From NCBI GenBank assembly GCA_016193285.1, contig JACPSL010000012.1, forward strand, positions 24,193 to 88,192: a DNA stretch of 64,000 bases, written 5' to 3'. The notes below the pieces were generated by a model. That model saw only the letters and a program-made list of their open reading frames with translations. It had not been told where the DNA came from and did not search any database. The number at the start of each line of letters is the position of its first letter. Within the stretch, counting starts at the first letter, position 1. A program made the translations under genes and the position numbers. The DNA comes from Candidatus Melainabacteria bacterium (GTDB taxonomy: Bacteria > Cyanobacteriota > Vampirovibrionia > 2-02-FULL-35-15). Shown one piece after another: positions 52,459-61,237 of this stretch.

Positions 52459-52533
52459 GGGCCCTTACCTCAGTCTGGATAGAGGACATGGCTACGAACC
52501 ATGGCGTCGCGAGTTCAAATCCCGCAGGGCCCG
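52459..52533 (+). tRNA. tRNA-Arg (ACG)
   Basis: Acceptor GGGCCCT pairs fully with AGGGCCC, D arm CCTC/GAGG, anticodon stem CATGG/CCATG with loop CTACGAA (anticodon ACG), and T arm around TTCAAAT with one A-C mismatch. The 3' CCA is not encoded (G is followed by TTT). The discriminator is G. An A34 needs the tadA deaminase to read CGN codons. Confidence 0.95.
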
Positions 52534-52534
52534 T

Positions 52535-53758
52535 TTAACTGTTAAAAATTGATTTAGGATTTCTAAAAAAGTCATCTATGTTTATGTTGTATACTGGTTC
52601 TAACTTTTGTGTCTTTGAACTTGAAATTGTAATTAAGCTGGCATTACCATATCTTTTTTTAAAAATGCTAAGACCTGCCTGAGACTGCTCAATGCTTCGA
52701 GATTTTACTTCTATTGCCCATATCTTGTTACCAATTTTAAGAATGTAATCAACCTCATAATCCCTTTCTTTCCAATAAAAAAGTTCACCACCTAAGTTTG
52801 TTGCTAGAAAATACAACTGAGCCCCAATCGCATTCTCTAGTAATCTTCCCCAGCTAGATTTATTGTTGAAGGTAGGTTTGAAATTCTGCCCTGACATGCT
52901 AGAAATGATTCCATTGTCTAGGACGACTAGTTTTGGTGTTGAACCTTTTTGTCTTATTTTGCTCCCACTCCATCTTTCAAGCAATGCAAGTAAAAATGCT
53001 TTGGATAGTAATTGAAGATATGAAGCAATAGTAGTAGTATTGCCAGCATCCTGTAGTGTGCCAAGCATCTTTTGATAACTAAGTATTTGTGCAGGATAAC
53101 TTACCGCAAGTCCAAAAGCCTGCCTAAGCAAAACTGGTTTTGTAATTGGAGAAAGTAATAAGATGTCCTTTGACAGAACAGTTTCAATTAATGAGTCACG
53201 AATATACCGCGCCCATCTTTCTTCTTCTTTTCTCATTGGTAATGCACCTGGATACCCGCCGAAGTATAAATATTCTTTTAGAGAAACCTTGAAAAATTTA
53301 TTACACTCATTAAAATCCCATTGATAGTGCCTATGGAGCTCAAATCGTCCAGCTAAGCTTTCTGTTAAACCTCTTTGCATGAGCAGTGCAGCAGAACCAA
53401 GAAGAATTACACAAACATTAAATCCTTTTCTACGATCTTCATCAAAAAGCTTTTTTACTGCTTCACTCCAGTTAGGGATTTTCTGAACCTCATCTAAAAT
53501 AATTAGTGGTTTAGATTTTTTGTTCTTGCCTTTGGCTCGAATTTTATTCCATTGTGTACTTATCCATTCAGAGTTTGGTGTGCTAAGTTCATCAGCAGAT
53601 TCATACAATTTGGGACCTTTCCATCTTTTAAATAACTGTAATGCAAGTGTAGTTTTCCCAACCTGCCTAGGTCCTACAATTGCTTGAATAAGGTTTTGTC
53701 TTCCACTAATTGACCTAAGCAATTCATTACAAAGAGATTGTCTTATATATTTCTTCAT
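52535..53758 (-). CDS. AAA-type ATPase with DUF4143 (AAA_14 family)
   Basis: A 407-residue protein. RQNLIQAIVGPRQVGKTTLALQLF is Walker A, LIILDEVQKIPNW Walker B, LLGSAALLM sensor 1; the C-terminal DUF4143 has WKERDYEVDYILK and AIEVKSR, a PD-(D/E)XK-like nuclease remnant (D near residue 335, E-V-K). These proteins are common, mobile and of unknown role. It ends 1 bp after the tRNA. The start sits in a quiet AT-rich stretch. Confidence 0.85.
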   Translation of the reverse strand: MKKYIRQSLCNELLRSISGRQNLIQAIVGPRQVGKTTLALQLFKRWKGPKLYESADELSTPNSEWISTQWNKIRAKGKNKKSKPLIILDEVQKIPNWSEAVKKLFDEDRRKGFNVCVILLGSAALLMQRGLTESLAGRFELHRHYQWDFNECNKFFKVSLKEYLYFGGYPGALPMRKEEERWARYIRDSLIETVLSKDILLLSPITKPVLLRQAFGLAVSYPAQILSYQKMLGTLQDAGNTTTIASYLQLLSKAFLLALLERWSGSKIRQKGSTPKLVVLDNGIISSMSGQNFKPTFNNKSSWGRLLENAIGAQLYFLATNLGGELFYWKERDYEVDYILKIGNKIWAIEVKSRSIEQSQAGLSIFKKRYGNASLITISSSKTQKLEPVYNINIDDFFRNPKSIFNS

Positions 53759-53864
53759 AAGCCTGCATATTAGTGTAATTTAAAATCTACAATTTGCTCA
53801 GTCTATTGAGCAAATTGTAATTATAGTTTAAATGTGATGATATAAGTGAAGTAAAGGAGACAAG

Positions 53865-53894
53865 TAGGGGTCAGATCCATGGATCTGACCCCTA
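53865..53894. repeat. Perfect 30-bp palindrome TAGGGGTCAGATCCA/TGGATCTGACCCCTA
   Basis: Self-complementary over the full length, in the 170-bp gap between the AAA ATPase and folB. The AGGGGTCAGATC core resembles palindromes that occur with REP-associated transposases. Confidence 0.92.
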
Positions 53895-53931
53895 TACTTA
53901 TGCTATCCTTTCTTGTGTAGGAAAATTAAAA

Positions 53932-54306
53932 TTGACTGTTACAAGAAAAACTGTAACTATAAATATTCAAAATATTCCTTGTTATTGTTCTATTGGAATT
54001 GATCCAAAAGAAAAAAAACTTGGTCAAAGATTATTAATTGATGTATATCTTGAAATTTCTTCATTTCGAGCTGTTACAACAGATAATGTCAAAGATACAA
54101 TTAGCTATGTGGATGTTTATAAAGCAATTCAAAAAATAGGGAAAGATAAATCATATTCTTTAATAGAAACGCTTGCTGATGAAATTGCTGAAACCTTTTT
54201 AAAGCATCCACTTGTACTAAAAGTTAGAACTAAAATATCTAAACCGCATATTCCTTATCCAGACTTTGAAGGAAGTGTTTCTGTTGAAGTTGAAAGAGAA
54301 AAATAA
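53932..54306 (+). CDS. folB: Dihydroneopterin aldolase
   Basis: A 124-residue tunnelling-fold protein. INIQNIPCYCSIGIDPKEKKLGQRL carries the N-terminal motif, TISYVDVYKAI the middle and YSLIETLADEIAETFL the end with the catalytic Glu (IET). Translation begins at TTG. It makes 6-hydroxymethyl-7,8-dihydropterin in folate synthesis. It overlaps pabB and therefore forms folB-pabB-pabC. Confidence 0.9.
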   Translation: MTVTRKTVTINIQNIPCYCSIGIDPKEKKLGQRLLIDVYLEISSFRAVTTDNVKDTISYVDVYKAIQKIGKDKSYSLIETLADEIAETFLKHPLVLKVRTKISKPHIPYPDFEGSVSVEVEREK

Positions 54307-55567
54307 ATTAGATGAGATTTCTTTTTGGATAGATAGTTCTGGAGGTCCAAAAGAGCTCTGTAAGAATTCTTTTTATGGTACAGGTCCAAAATATTATTTT
54401 TATGGATCATTGAATAAAATTAATTTTGCTGATAGAGATGCCCCATTGGGGCGTCTCTACGATATAAATTGTTTTGATTTTATAGAACAAAAATTAGAAG
54501 AAGAAAAACATAATCCAAACGGGATCTTTGTTGGGTATTTTGCTTACGATTTGTTTCAAAACAGCAAACAGCAATCAGCAATCAGCAGTCAGCCAGGAAA
54601 CAAGTATCCAGATTTTTTCTTTGCGTATTTTGACAGTGCTGTACGTCATTGCGAGGAACGCAGTGACGAAGCAATCTCACCAACGTGTCACGATAGTGAG
54701 ATTGCCACGTTGGCTCTTTCAGAGCCTCCTCGCAATGACATGCTTAATTTGAATTCCAATATGACCGATATAGAGTACCTCGATAAAGTCAAATTAATCA
54801 AGGAAGAGATAAAAAAAGGTAATGTCTATCAAGTAAATCTCACTCGCGAGTATTTAATCTCAGTTTCTAATCTTAATGAAATAGATCTTTATTTAAGGCT
54901 TCGAACTGTTTCCCCAAATCCATATGGTTGTTATTTTAAAACTCCCTTTATAAGTATTCTTTCAAGTTCACCGGAAGAATTTTTATTTATGAAAGATAAT
55001 CATATAAGAACTCGTCCTATAAAAGGTACATTACCAAAAGGTGAAATAAATATCGATCCAAAGAACCAAGCTGAAAATATAATGATTGTTGATCTTGAGA
55101 GAAATGATCTTGGAAGAATTTGTGAATATGGCTCTGTAAAGGCTGAAAAGCTTTTAAATGTTGAATCCTACAAACACTTAAATCATGTAGTTTCTACAAT
55201 AGAAGGAGAGCTTAAAAAAAATATTTCTTTAAGAGAAATATTTGAAGCTATATTTCCTGGTGGATCAATAACTGGCGCACCAAAAATTGCTGCAATGAAA
55301 ATTATTGATGAAATAGAACCTACAAAACGTGGAGCTTACACTGGATCATTTGGCTATATAAAAACAGATGGTACTATGAACTTTAATATTTTAATTAGAA
55401 CAATTTTTATCCAAGAAGTTCAGGAGTCAAAAATCGAAAATCAAAAATCGAAAATTGTATTTAATATTGGCGGTGGCATTGTTGCTGACTCAGATCCACA
55501 TGATGAGCTTGAAGAAGTAAAGTTAAAAGCTAGAGGTATAATGAGTACACTATGCTTGTCTTTCTAA
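54266..55567 (+). CDS. pabB: Aminodeoxychorismate synthase component I
   Basis: A chorismate-binding enzyme of about 425 residues. The core has EIKKGNVYQVNLTREY, RTRPIKGTLPKG, VDLERNDLGRICEYGSV, FPGGSITGAPKI and GAYTGSFGYI, i.e. the full active site. The N-terminal region is unusual: it is interrupted by a GAGATGCCCC palindrome, a CAATCAG tandem repeat, a 95-bp structured element and, near the end, an AAAATCG repeat, all in frame. The N-terminal start is uncertain (TTG at 54266, GTG 54275 or later) and overlaps folB. With PabC it makes p-aminobenzoate. Confidence 0.88.
   Translation: MKEVFLLKLKEKNKLDEISFWIDSSGGPKELCKNSFYGTGPKYYFYGSLNKINFADRDAPLGRLYDINCFDFIEQKLEEEKHNPNGIFVGYFAYDLFQNSKQQSAISSQPGNKYPDFFFAYFDSAVRHCEERSDEAISPTCHDSEIATLALSEPPRNDMLNLNSNMTDIEYLDKVKLIKEEIKKGNVYQVNLTREYLISVSNLNEIDLYLRLRTVSPNPYGCYFKTPFISILSSSPEEFLFMKDNHIRTRPIKGTLPKGEINIDPKNQAENIMIVDLERNDLGRICEYGSVKAEKLLNVESYKHLNHVVSTIEGELKKNISLREIFEAIFPGGSITGAPKIAAMKIIDEIEPTKRGAYTGSFGYIKTDGTMNFNILIRTIFIQEVQESKIENQKSKIVFNIGGGIVADSDPHDELEEVKLKARGIMSTLCLSF
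54433..54459. repeat. TAGAGATGCCCC...GGGGCGTCTCTA palindrome inside pabB
   Basis: Twelve-base arms with one G-T pair around ATT, in frame; translated as DRDAPLGRLY. Same family as in dxr and before rimM. Confidence 0.88.
54561..54595. repeat. In-frame tandem repeat in pabB, CAATCAGCAATCAGCAGTCAG family
   Basis: Five 7-bp units (CAGCAAA, CAGCAAT, CAGCAAT, CAGCAGT, CAGCCAG), translated as NSKQQSAISSQPG. Confidence 0.85.
54645..54739. repeat. 95-bp inverted element with interleaved arms inside pabB
   Basis: Outer arms GTCATTGCGAGGA (54645-54657) and TCCTCGCAATGAC (54727-54739) match perfectly. Two inner pairs are interleaved, not nested: GCAATCTCA (54671-54679) with TGAGATTGC (54697-54705), and CCAACGTG (54680-54687) with CACGTTGG (54706-54713). 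It is translated in frame, with the HCEERSDEAIS segment that recurs in unrelated bacteria. Confidence 0.92.
55425..55457. repeat. In-frame tandem repeat in pabB, CAAAAATCGAAAAT family
   Basis: Units of AAAATCG/AAAATCA, translated as ESKIENQKSKI, in the last quarter of the gene. Confidence 0.85.
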
Positions 55568-56391
55568 ATGGACAAATTATAAAAGAGGAAGATGCTAAGA
55601 TTAGCATTAGTGATCTCTCGTATCAGTTTGGATATGGGCTTTTCGAGACAATTAAATGTGAGCAGGGAGTACCTTTATTTTTTGAATCCCACTATAAAAG
55701 ACTAACTCAAAGTGCAAAAGAAATAGGGATGACATGTCCTGTAGAAATAAATGAAGTTAGAAACTGGATAATAGATTTACTTAAAGCAAATAAACTTACA
55801 AGCAGCAGGTTAAAAATAATTATTTCAAAAAGACTTGAGGAAAAGTTTAATATATTAATAATGATTTCACCTCTTAACAAACTGCCAGATTCTTATTCTT
55901 TAATTGGACATACTTTAAGTAGAGATCCTAATTCAATATCATTTAAACATAAGACAACAAGTAGAGGTGATAGTTACTTTACATATAAAAGTGTAATTGA
56001 AAATGGGTTTAATGATGTTCTTTATTTAAATGAAAAAAATGAACTTCTTGAATGTTCAAGAGCAAATATTTTTCTTGTAATGGAGGATAAAATTATTACT
56101 CCTAGCCTGAGTTCTGGAATTTTATCTGGAGTTACAAGAGAGAAAATACTTGAGATTGCAAAAAGAGAAAATATTTTAATAGAAGAAAAAAATGTACATA
56201 GTCTTTATTTAAATAAAGCAAATGATGTATTTATTACTAGTGCAATTGTTGGAGTTATGCAAATTTCTAAAATCAAGCTTCAGGATAGAGAATATAACTT
56301 TATAAGAGATTCAAAGACAATCAAACTTAAGAATGCTTTTGATAGCTATGCACAGAATTATTTAAAAAAAACTCTTATACACCCTTCTTAG
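55552..56391 (+). CDS. pabC: Class IV aminotransferase/lyase, probably 4-amino-4-deoxychorismate lyase
   Basis: A 279-residue PLP fold-IV enzyme. [19 protein letters not shown] begins it, a probable PLP lysine lies near residue 150 (SYFTYKS), and [12 protein letters not shown] and [15 protein letters not shown] follow. It starts 16 nt inside pabB. The folB-pabB-pabC order supports aminodeoxychorismate lyase over branched-chain aminotransferase. Convergent overlap with leuA is 17 bp. Confidence 0.78.
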   Translation: MLVFLNGQIIKEEDAKISISDLSYQFGYGLFETIKCEQGVPLFFESHYKRLTQSAKEIGMTCPVEINEVRNWIIDLLKANKLTSSRLKIIISKRLEEKFNILIMISPLNKLPDSYSLIGHTLSRDPNSISFKHKTTSRGDSYFTYKSVIENGFNDVLYLNEKNELLECSRANIFLVMEDKIITPSLSSGILSGVTREKILEIAKRENILIEEKNVHSLYLNKANDVFITSAIVGVMQISKIKLQDREYNFIRDSKTIKLKNAFDSYAQNYLKKTLIHPS

Positions 56392-57952
56392 TTTTAAAAT
56401 CTTCTTTCTGTGGAGCAATTTTAATTCCTGAATCAAGTGTAATGATTAATTTATTTAATGCATTTAAATACGCCTTTGCACTAGCAAGAGTAATATCAGT
56501 GTTTGCAGCATGTCCGCTATAAACTGCACCATGTTCACTCATTATCCTTATAGTAACTTCTCCAAGAGCATCAATTCCTTCTGTAACAGATTGGACAGAA
56601 AATTCAATAAGTTCATTTGGAACTTGAACAATTTTATTTATAGCTTTGTAAATTGCATCTACTGGTCCTGTACCAAGAGCAGAATCCTTTAGAAATGTGT
56701 TATCGCTTGTTCTTCTTAAACACACTGAAGCAGTTGGCAGTCCTGTTCCACAGGCAATTTGAAGATTTTCAAGTTCATAGTAAGATGTGGTTTCTTGTAT
56801 TCTTTGTTCATCACGAAGGATTGATTCTAAATCTCTGTCTTCAACACGTTTTTTCTTATCAGCAATTTCTTTAAATCTTGCAAATGCTTTATCTAGTTGT
56901 TCTTCACTTAACTGATATCCAAGTTCTGACAATTTTTCTTTTAGAGCATGTCTGCCTGATCTTGGGCCAAGAGGAAGCTTGGATGTAAGTAAACCAACAT
57001 CCTCTGGATTCATAATTTCATAAGTTCTTTTGTATTTTAAAAAGCCGTCCTGATGAATCCCGGATTCATGAGCAAATGCATTTGCTCCAACAATTGCTTT
57101 GTTAGGTTGTACAAGCATGTTTGTAAGATTACTGACAAGCCTGCTTGTCCTGTAAATTTGAGTAGAATCAATGTCTGTATATAAATCAAGCATTGGCCTG
57201 GTTTTTAAGATCATCACAATTTCTTCAAGTGAGCAGTTTCCAGCTCTTTCACCAATACCATTTATGGTGCACTCAATTTGCCTTGCTCCATTTATTGCAG
57301 CACTTAAAGAATTTGCAACTGCAAGGCCAAGATCATTGTGGCAATGAACAGAAATAATTGCTTTATTTATGTTTGGTACATTTTCTTTAATTGATTTAAT
57401 AAGTCCACCAAATTCATTTGGCACTGTATAACCTACTGTATCTGGAATATTGACAGTAGTTGCACCAGCTTCAATAGTAGCTTGTAAAATCTCAAATAAA
57501 AATTTTGAATCTGATCTTCCCGCATCTTCAGGTGAAAACTCTACATTATCAGTAAAACTTTTTGCATAGCTTACCATTTCAACTGCTGTTTTTAAAACCT
57601 TTTCGCGAGTGGATTTTAATTTATGTTCAATATGAATATCACTTGTAGCAATAAAAGTATGAATTCTTTTTTTCTTTGCACCCTCTAGAGCTTTTGCTGC
57701 TTTGTCAATATCTTCTTTTCTTGCCCTGCTTAAAGCACAAATAGTAGGACCTTCAACTTCTTTACTAATAAGTTTTACTGCTTCAAAATCACCGTGGCTT
57801 GAAAATGGGAAACCTGCTTCAATAATATCTACACCAAGCTTTGCAAGCTGTCTTGCAATTTCTAGTTTTTCCTGAACATTTAAAGTAGCCCCTGGAGATT
57901 GCTCACCGTCACGGAGAGTAGTATCAAATATAAATACTTTGTCTTTGTCCAT
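56375..57952 (-). CDS. leuA: 2-isopropylmalate synthase
   Basis: A 525-residue enzyme: [57 protein letters not shown] and [14 protein letters not shown] in the barrel, then the C-terminal leucine-binding domain. It is the LeuA type (not homocitrate synthase), as the metal histidine pair HCHND is followed by LGLA. It begins leucine synthesis. No other leu gene is in the window. pckA lies directly upstream. Confidence 0.93.
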   Translation of the reverse strand: MDKDKVFIFDTTLRDGEQSPGATLNVQEKLEIARQLAKLGVDIIEAGFPFSSHGDFEAVKLISKEVEGPTICALSRARKEDIDKAAKALEGAKKKRIHTFIATSDIHIEHKLKSTREKVLKTAVEMVSYAKSFTDNVEFSPEDAGRSDSKFLFEILQATIEAGATTVNIPDTVGYTVPNEFGGLIKSIKENVPNINKAIISVHCHNDLGLAVANSLSAAINGARQIECTINGIGERAGNCSLEEIVMILKTRPMLDLYTDIDSTQIYRTSRLVSNLTNMLVQPNKAIVGANAFAHESGIHQDGFLKYKRTYEIMNPEDVGLLTSKLPLGPRSGRHALKEKLSELGYQLSEEQLDKAFARFKEIADKKKRVEDRDLESILRDEQRIQETTSYYELENLQIACGTGLPTASVCLRRTSDNTFLKDSALGTGPVDAIYKAINKIVQVPNELIEFSVQSVTEGIDALGEVTIRIMSEHGAVYSGHAANTDITLASAKAYLNALNKLIITLDSGIKIAPQKEDFKTKKGV

Positions 57953-59515
57953 TTATTTAGCATTTTCATTATAACTTCTCTCAAACATTCTTAAAAGTTC
58001 TTTTGCTTTCTTATCATAAGCATCTTGATCTTTCCATGTGTTTCGTGGCTGTAAAATCTCAGCTTTTACACCAGGACATGAAACAGGGACATGAACTCCA
58101 AACAATGGATCTTCTGTAGTTTTAACATTTCTTAAACTACCATCTAGAACTGCTCTCACTACCATTCTTGTTAAAGGAAGTTCCATTCTTCTACCTTCTC
58201 CATATGCTCCACCACTCCAGCCAGTATTTATTAGCCACACATCGACATTGTGTTCCTTAATTTTTTTACCAAGAAGTTCTGCATAAACCTTTGGAGGAAG
58301 TGGCATAAAAGGTGCACCAAAACAAGCACTAAATGTTGCTTGTGGTTCTTTTATTCCTCTTTCTGTCCCTGCAACTTTTGCAGTGTAGCCACATGTAAAA
58401 TGATACATTGCTTGATCAAAAGTTAATTTAGATATTGGAGGCAATACACCAAATGCGTCACAAGTTAGCATGATTATATTTTTTGGATGTCCACCTTTTC
58501 CTTCCGGTGTCATATTTGGAATAAATGAAACAGGATAAGATGCACGTGTGTTTTCAGTTTTTTTATCACTGTTTAGATCTATTTCTCTGGTAACAGGATC
58601 AATAACAACATTTTCAAGCATTGTTCCAAAACGTTTAGTAGTGTCATAAATTAATGGTTCAATTTCTCTGGATAGCTTGATTACTTTTGCATAACACCCA
58701 CCTTCAAAATTAAAAATACCTTTGCTACTCCAGCCGTGTTCATCATCTCCTATTAATGTTCTTTCAGGATCAGCTGACAATGTAGTTTTTCCAGTGCCTG
58801 AAAGTCCAAAAAATATAGCTACATCATCTTTATTTTTTCCATAATTTGCTGAAGCATGCATGGGCATTATGCCTTCTTGAGGTAAAAGATAATTCATTAC
58901 AGTAAACATTGATTTTTTAATTTCGCCAGCATATGATGTTCCACCAATTAATGCTAGATTTTTCTGAAAGTTTAGGACAATAAAAGTGCCAGAATTTGTC
59001 CCGTGAGTTTTAGGATCTGCATTTAAACTTGGTGCGTGTAAAACTATAAAATCAGGAATAAAATTTTCTAATTTTTTTGGATCACTTTCTTGAATAAACA
59101 TTGTTCCTGCAAAAAGTGCTGCCACTGCTCGTTCTGAAATAACTCTAAGTTTAATTCTGTGATTCTTATCTGCTCCTACATAACAATCTTTTACAAATAA
59201 ATCTTTTGTTCTTAAATGGTTAGCTACAAGGTCTTCAAGTAAGTGAAATTTATTTTCATCAATCGGTTGATTAACTTTACCCCACCAGATTTTGTCAACA
59301 TACGAAGGTTCTTTAACAATGAATTTATCATTTGGGGATCTTCCTGTATATGGAGTAGTGTCTACTACAATAGGGCCATCTTTGCTGAGTGTTGCTTCAC
59401 CCATACCAATGGCTTTTTCGTAAAGTACAGGAACTGAAAGGTTTTGATAAACATTCCCTAATGGTTTAAAGTCTATAACTGGACTGTTGCTTAACATTGC
59501 TAATGTTGATTTCAT
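57953..59515 (-). CDS. pckA: Phosphoenolpyruvate carboxykinase (ATP)
   Basis: A 520-residue kinase: GRSPNDKFIVKEP, TSYAGEIKKSMFTVMNYLLP, the kinase loop FFGLSGTGKTTLSADP and LIGDDEHGWSSKGIFNFEGGCYAK are complete. It makes PEP from oxaloacetate with ATP (gluconeogenesis) or runs in reverse in fermenters. A strong AAGGAG site precedes the ATG. It reads into leuA with a 1-nt gap, so they may share a transcript. Confidence 0.95.
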   Translation of the reverse strand: MKSTLAMLSNSPVIDFKPLGNVYQNLSVPVLYEKAIGMGEATLSKDGPIVVDTTPYTGRSPNDKFIVKEPSYVDKIWWGKVNQPIDENKFHLLEDLVANHLRTKDLFVKDCYVGADKNHRIKLRVISERAVAALFAGTMFIQESDPKKLENFIPDFIVLHAPSLNADPKTHGTNSGTFIVLNFQKNLALIGGTSYAGEIKKSMFTVMNYLLPQEGIMPMHASANYGKNKDDVAIFFGLSGTGKTTLSADPERTLIGDDEHGWSSKGIFNFEGGCYAKVIKLSREIEPLIYDTTKRFGTMLENVVIDPVTREIDLNSDKKTENTRASYPVSFIPNMTPEGKGGHPKNIIMLTCDAFGVLPPISKLTFDQAMYHFTCGYTAKVAGTERGIKEPQATFSACFGAPFMPLPPKVYAELLGKKIKEHNVDVWLINTGWSGGAYGEGRRMELPLTRMVVRAVLDGSLRNVKTTEDPLFGVHVPVSCPGVKAEILQPRNTWKDQDAYDKKAKELLRMFERSYNENAK

Positions 59516-59553
59516 AAATTACTCCTTAAATACACACAAGCGTCCATTATATA

Positions 59554-59676
59554 TTAGCTTTTCTTTTCTTTCTTTTTATCTTGTCTGTATTGCTCAAAAA
59601 GTAAAACAGCAACTAGGCTAATTATGCCAAAGATAAATATTACAAATAATACTTCTCCAGACCATGTAATATTCAT
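59554..59676 (-). CDS. Small single-span membrane protein, 40 residues
   Basis: One hydrophobic helix (VLFVIFIFGIISLVAVLLF) followed by a Lys-rich cytoplasmic tail (RQDKKKEKKS). The start ATG overlaps the stop of the upstream small gene by one base (TAATG), and AAAGGAG lies 8 nt before it, so translation is coupled. The ORF is too short for automatic tracking. Function unknown. Confidence 0.6.
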   Translation of the reverse strand: MNITWSGEVLFVIFIFGIISLVAVLLFEQYRQDKKKEKKS

Positions 59677-59891
59677 TATCTTTTCTCCTTTAAAACAATA
59701 TTACCTATAATGATTAATATCCAACCTAAAGCAAATGATATCACGGCATATATTGAATGACTAAGAAACAAGCTTTTCTTAAGCACAATCCACTGAAAGA
59801 CAATTGAACCTGTAGGTGCTAAAAAAGCAAAACCAATATTTCTAAAAACTCCAGAGTTGTATTTTTGCTGCTCTGTGATCATAAAAATCAT
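59676..59891 (-). CDS. Small two-span membrane protein, 71 residues
   Basis: From the ATG at 59891 it has two hydrophobic segments (FAFLAPTGSIVFQWIVL and IYAVISFALGWILIIIGNIVL) and a basic C-terminus. A TATAAT box lies 13 nt upstream. It is followed by the 40-residue protein through a TAATG overlap. Together they form a two-gene membrane unit between pckA and lysC. The longer frame beginning at a TTG is less likely. No family recognised. Confidence 0.55.
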   Translation of the reverse strand: MIFMITEQQKYNSGVFRNIGFAFLAPTGSIVFQWIVLKKSLFLSHSIYAVISFALGWILIIIGNIVLKEKR

Positions 59892-59976
59892 GCTAGCAGA
59901 ATTAATTATAGAAATACGTAACCAAGGGTTACACAAAGAGATAAAAATTTTTTAATGTTGGTAAGTCTTTAAATGA

Positions 59977-59982
59977 TATCAT
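59977..59982 (+). promoter_or_regulatory. -10 box seven nt before the lysC start
   Basis: TATCAT then TTTAACC then ATG. Confidence 0.35.
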
Positions 59983-59989
59983 TTTAACC

Positions 59990-61234
59990 ATGCCAATACT
60001 TGTCCAAAAATTTGGTGGAACATCAGTTCGTGATGCTATTTGTATAAGACGAGTAGCAAAAATTGCAACTGATGCACAAAAAAATGGCTATCAAGTAGTA
60101 GTTGTAGTTTCTGCAATGGGTGATACAACCGATAACTTAATTGATCTTGCAAGAGACATTACAACTAAACCAGATCCAAGAGAATATGATCTCTTACTTT
60201 CAACCGGTGAACAAATAAGTATCCCACTTGTAGCAATGGCAATTCATGATCTTGGTGTAAAAGCAATTTCACAGACAGGTTTACAAGTGGGTATTTTGAC
60301 AGAAGATAGACATGGTAAAGCAAGGATTACAGAAATTAAAACTACGAAAATAAAAAAATATTTAAATGAAGGAAATATTGTAGTAATAGCAGGGTTTCAA
60401 GGAATTAGTGAAACAACAGGGGAAATTACTACGCTTGGACGTGGTGGTTCTGATACTACTGCAGTAGCACTTGCAGTAGCACTTGGTGCAGAACGTTGTG
60501 ATATTTATACAGATGTAGATGCTGTTTATACAACTGATCCTGATATTGTTAAAGATGCTTCCAGGCTAAAAATAATTTCTTATGAAGAAATGCTTGAGCT
60601 GGCAAGTCTTGGAGCACAGGTTTTGCACCCACGTTCTGTTGAAATTGCTAAAAACTATAATATGCCAATGCGAGTTAGGGGTAGCTTTAAATCTCAAGAT
60701 GAAGGTACACTAGTACAAGGAGTAGCTACAATGGAGATTAACAATCCAGTGAGTGGAGTTGCATTAGATGAATCACAAGCAAGAGTAGCAATAATTGGTG
60801 TACCAGATAAACCAGGAATTGCAGCAAAAGTTTTTGAGTCTCTTGCTAAAAAAAATATTTCTGTTGATATGATTGTCCAATCTACAAGTCAGGACGGGGT
60901 AAATGAAATTGCATTTACTGTAGATAAAGATATGCTTGATGAAACAAAAAAAGCAGCACAAGCAATAGTTAAAGAAATTAATGCAAAAGATATGACTTGT
61001 GATGTAAACATTGCAAAGGTTTCAATTGTAGGAGCTGGAATGATTGGTCGTCCTGGTATTGCAGCAGCAATGTTTAAAGCACTTGCAGATTCTTCTATAA
61101 ATATTCAAATGATTTCAACCAGTGAAATAAAAGTAAGTTGTGTAGTTGATGTAAAAGATGGTGAGAAAGCAGTTAAAGCTATTCATAAGGTTTTTGAATT
61201 AGACAAGGTAAATAAAGAAAAAGAGAAAGTTTAA
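59990..61234 (+). CDS. lysC: Aspartate kinase
   Basis: A 414-residue class II-like aspartokinase: VQKFGGTSVRDA, LLSTGEQIS, TLGRGGSDTTAVALAVAL and YTDVDAVYTTDP make the kinase, followed by two ACT domains (IIGVPDKPGIAAKVFESL and VSIVGAGMIGRPGIAAAMF) for feedback by lysine or threonine. It starts the aspartate pathway for Lys, Met and Thr. No homoserine or dap genes are near. Confidence 0.96.
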   Translation: MPILVQKFGGTSVRDAICIRRVAKIATDAQKNGYQVVVVVSAMGDTTDNLIDLARDITTKPDPREYDLLLSTGEQISIPLVAMAIHDLGVKAISQTGLQVGILTEDRHGKARITEIKTTKIKKYLNEGNIVVIAGFQGISETTGEITTLGRGGSDTTAVALAVALGAERCDIYTDVDAVYTTDPDIVKDASRLKIISYEEMLELASLGAQVLHPRSVEIAKNYNMPMRVRGSFKSQDEGTLVQGVATMEINNPVSGVALDESQARVAIIGVPDKPGIAAKVFESLAKKNISVDMIVQSTSQDGVNEIAFTVDKDMLDETKKAAQAIVKEINAKDMTCDVNIAKVSIVGAGMIGRPGIAAAMFKALADSSINIQMISTSEIKVSCVVDVKDGEKAVKAIHKVFELDKVNKEKEKV

Positions 61235-61237
61235 CAC

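Noticed and set aside
52535..53758. Integrated element beside the tRNA
   Set aside because: No integrase, attachment repeat or cargo was seen; the ATPase gene alone does not prove an element.
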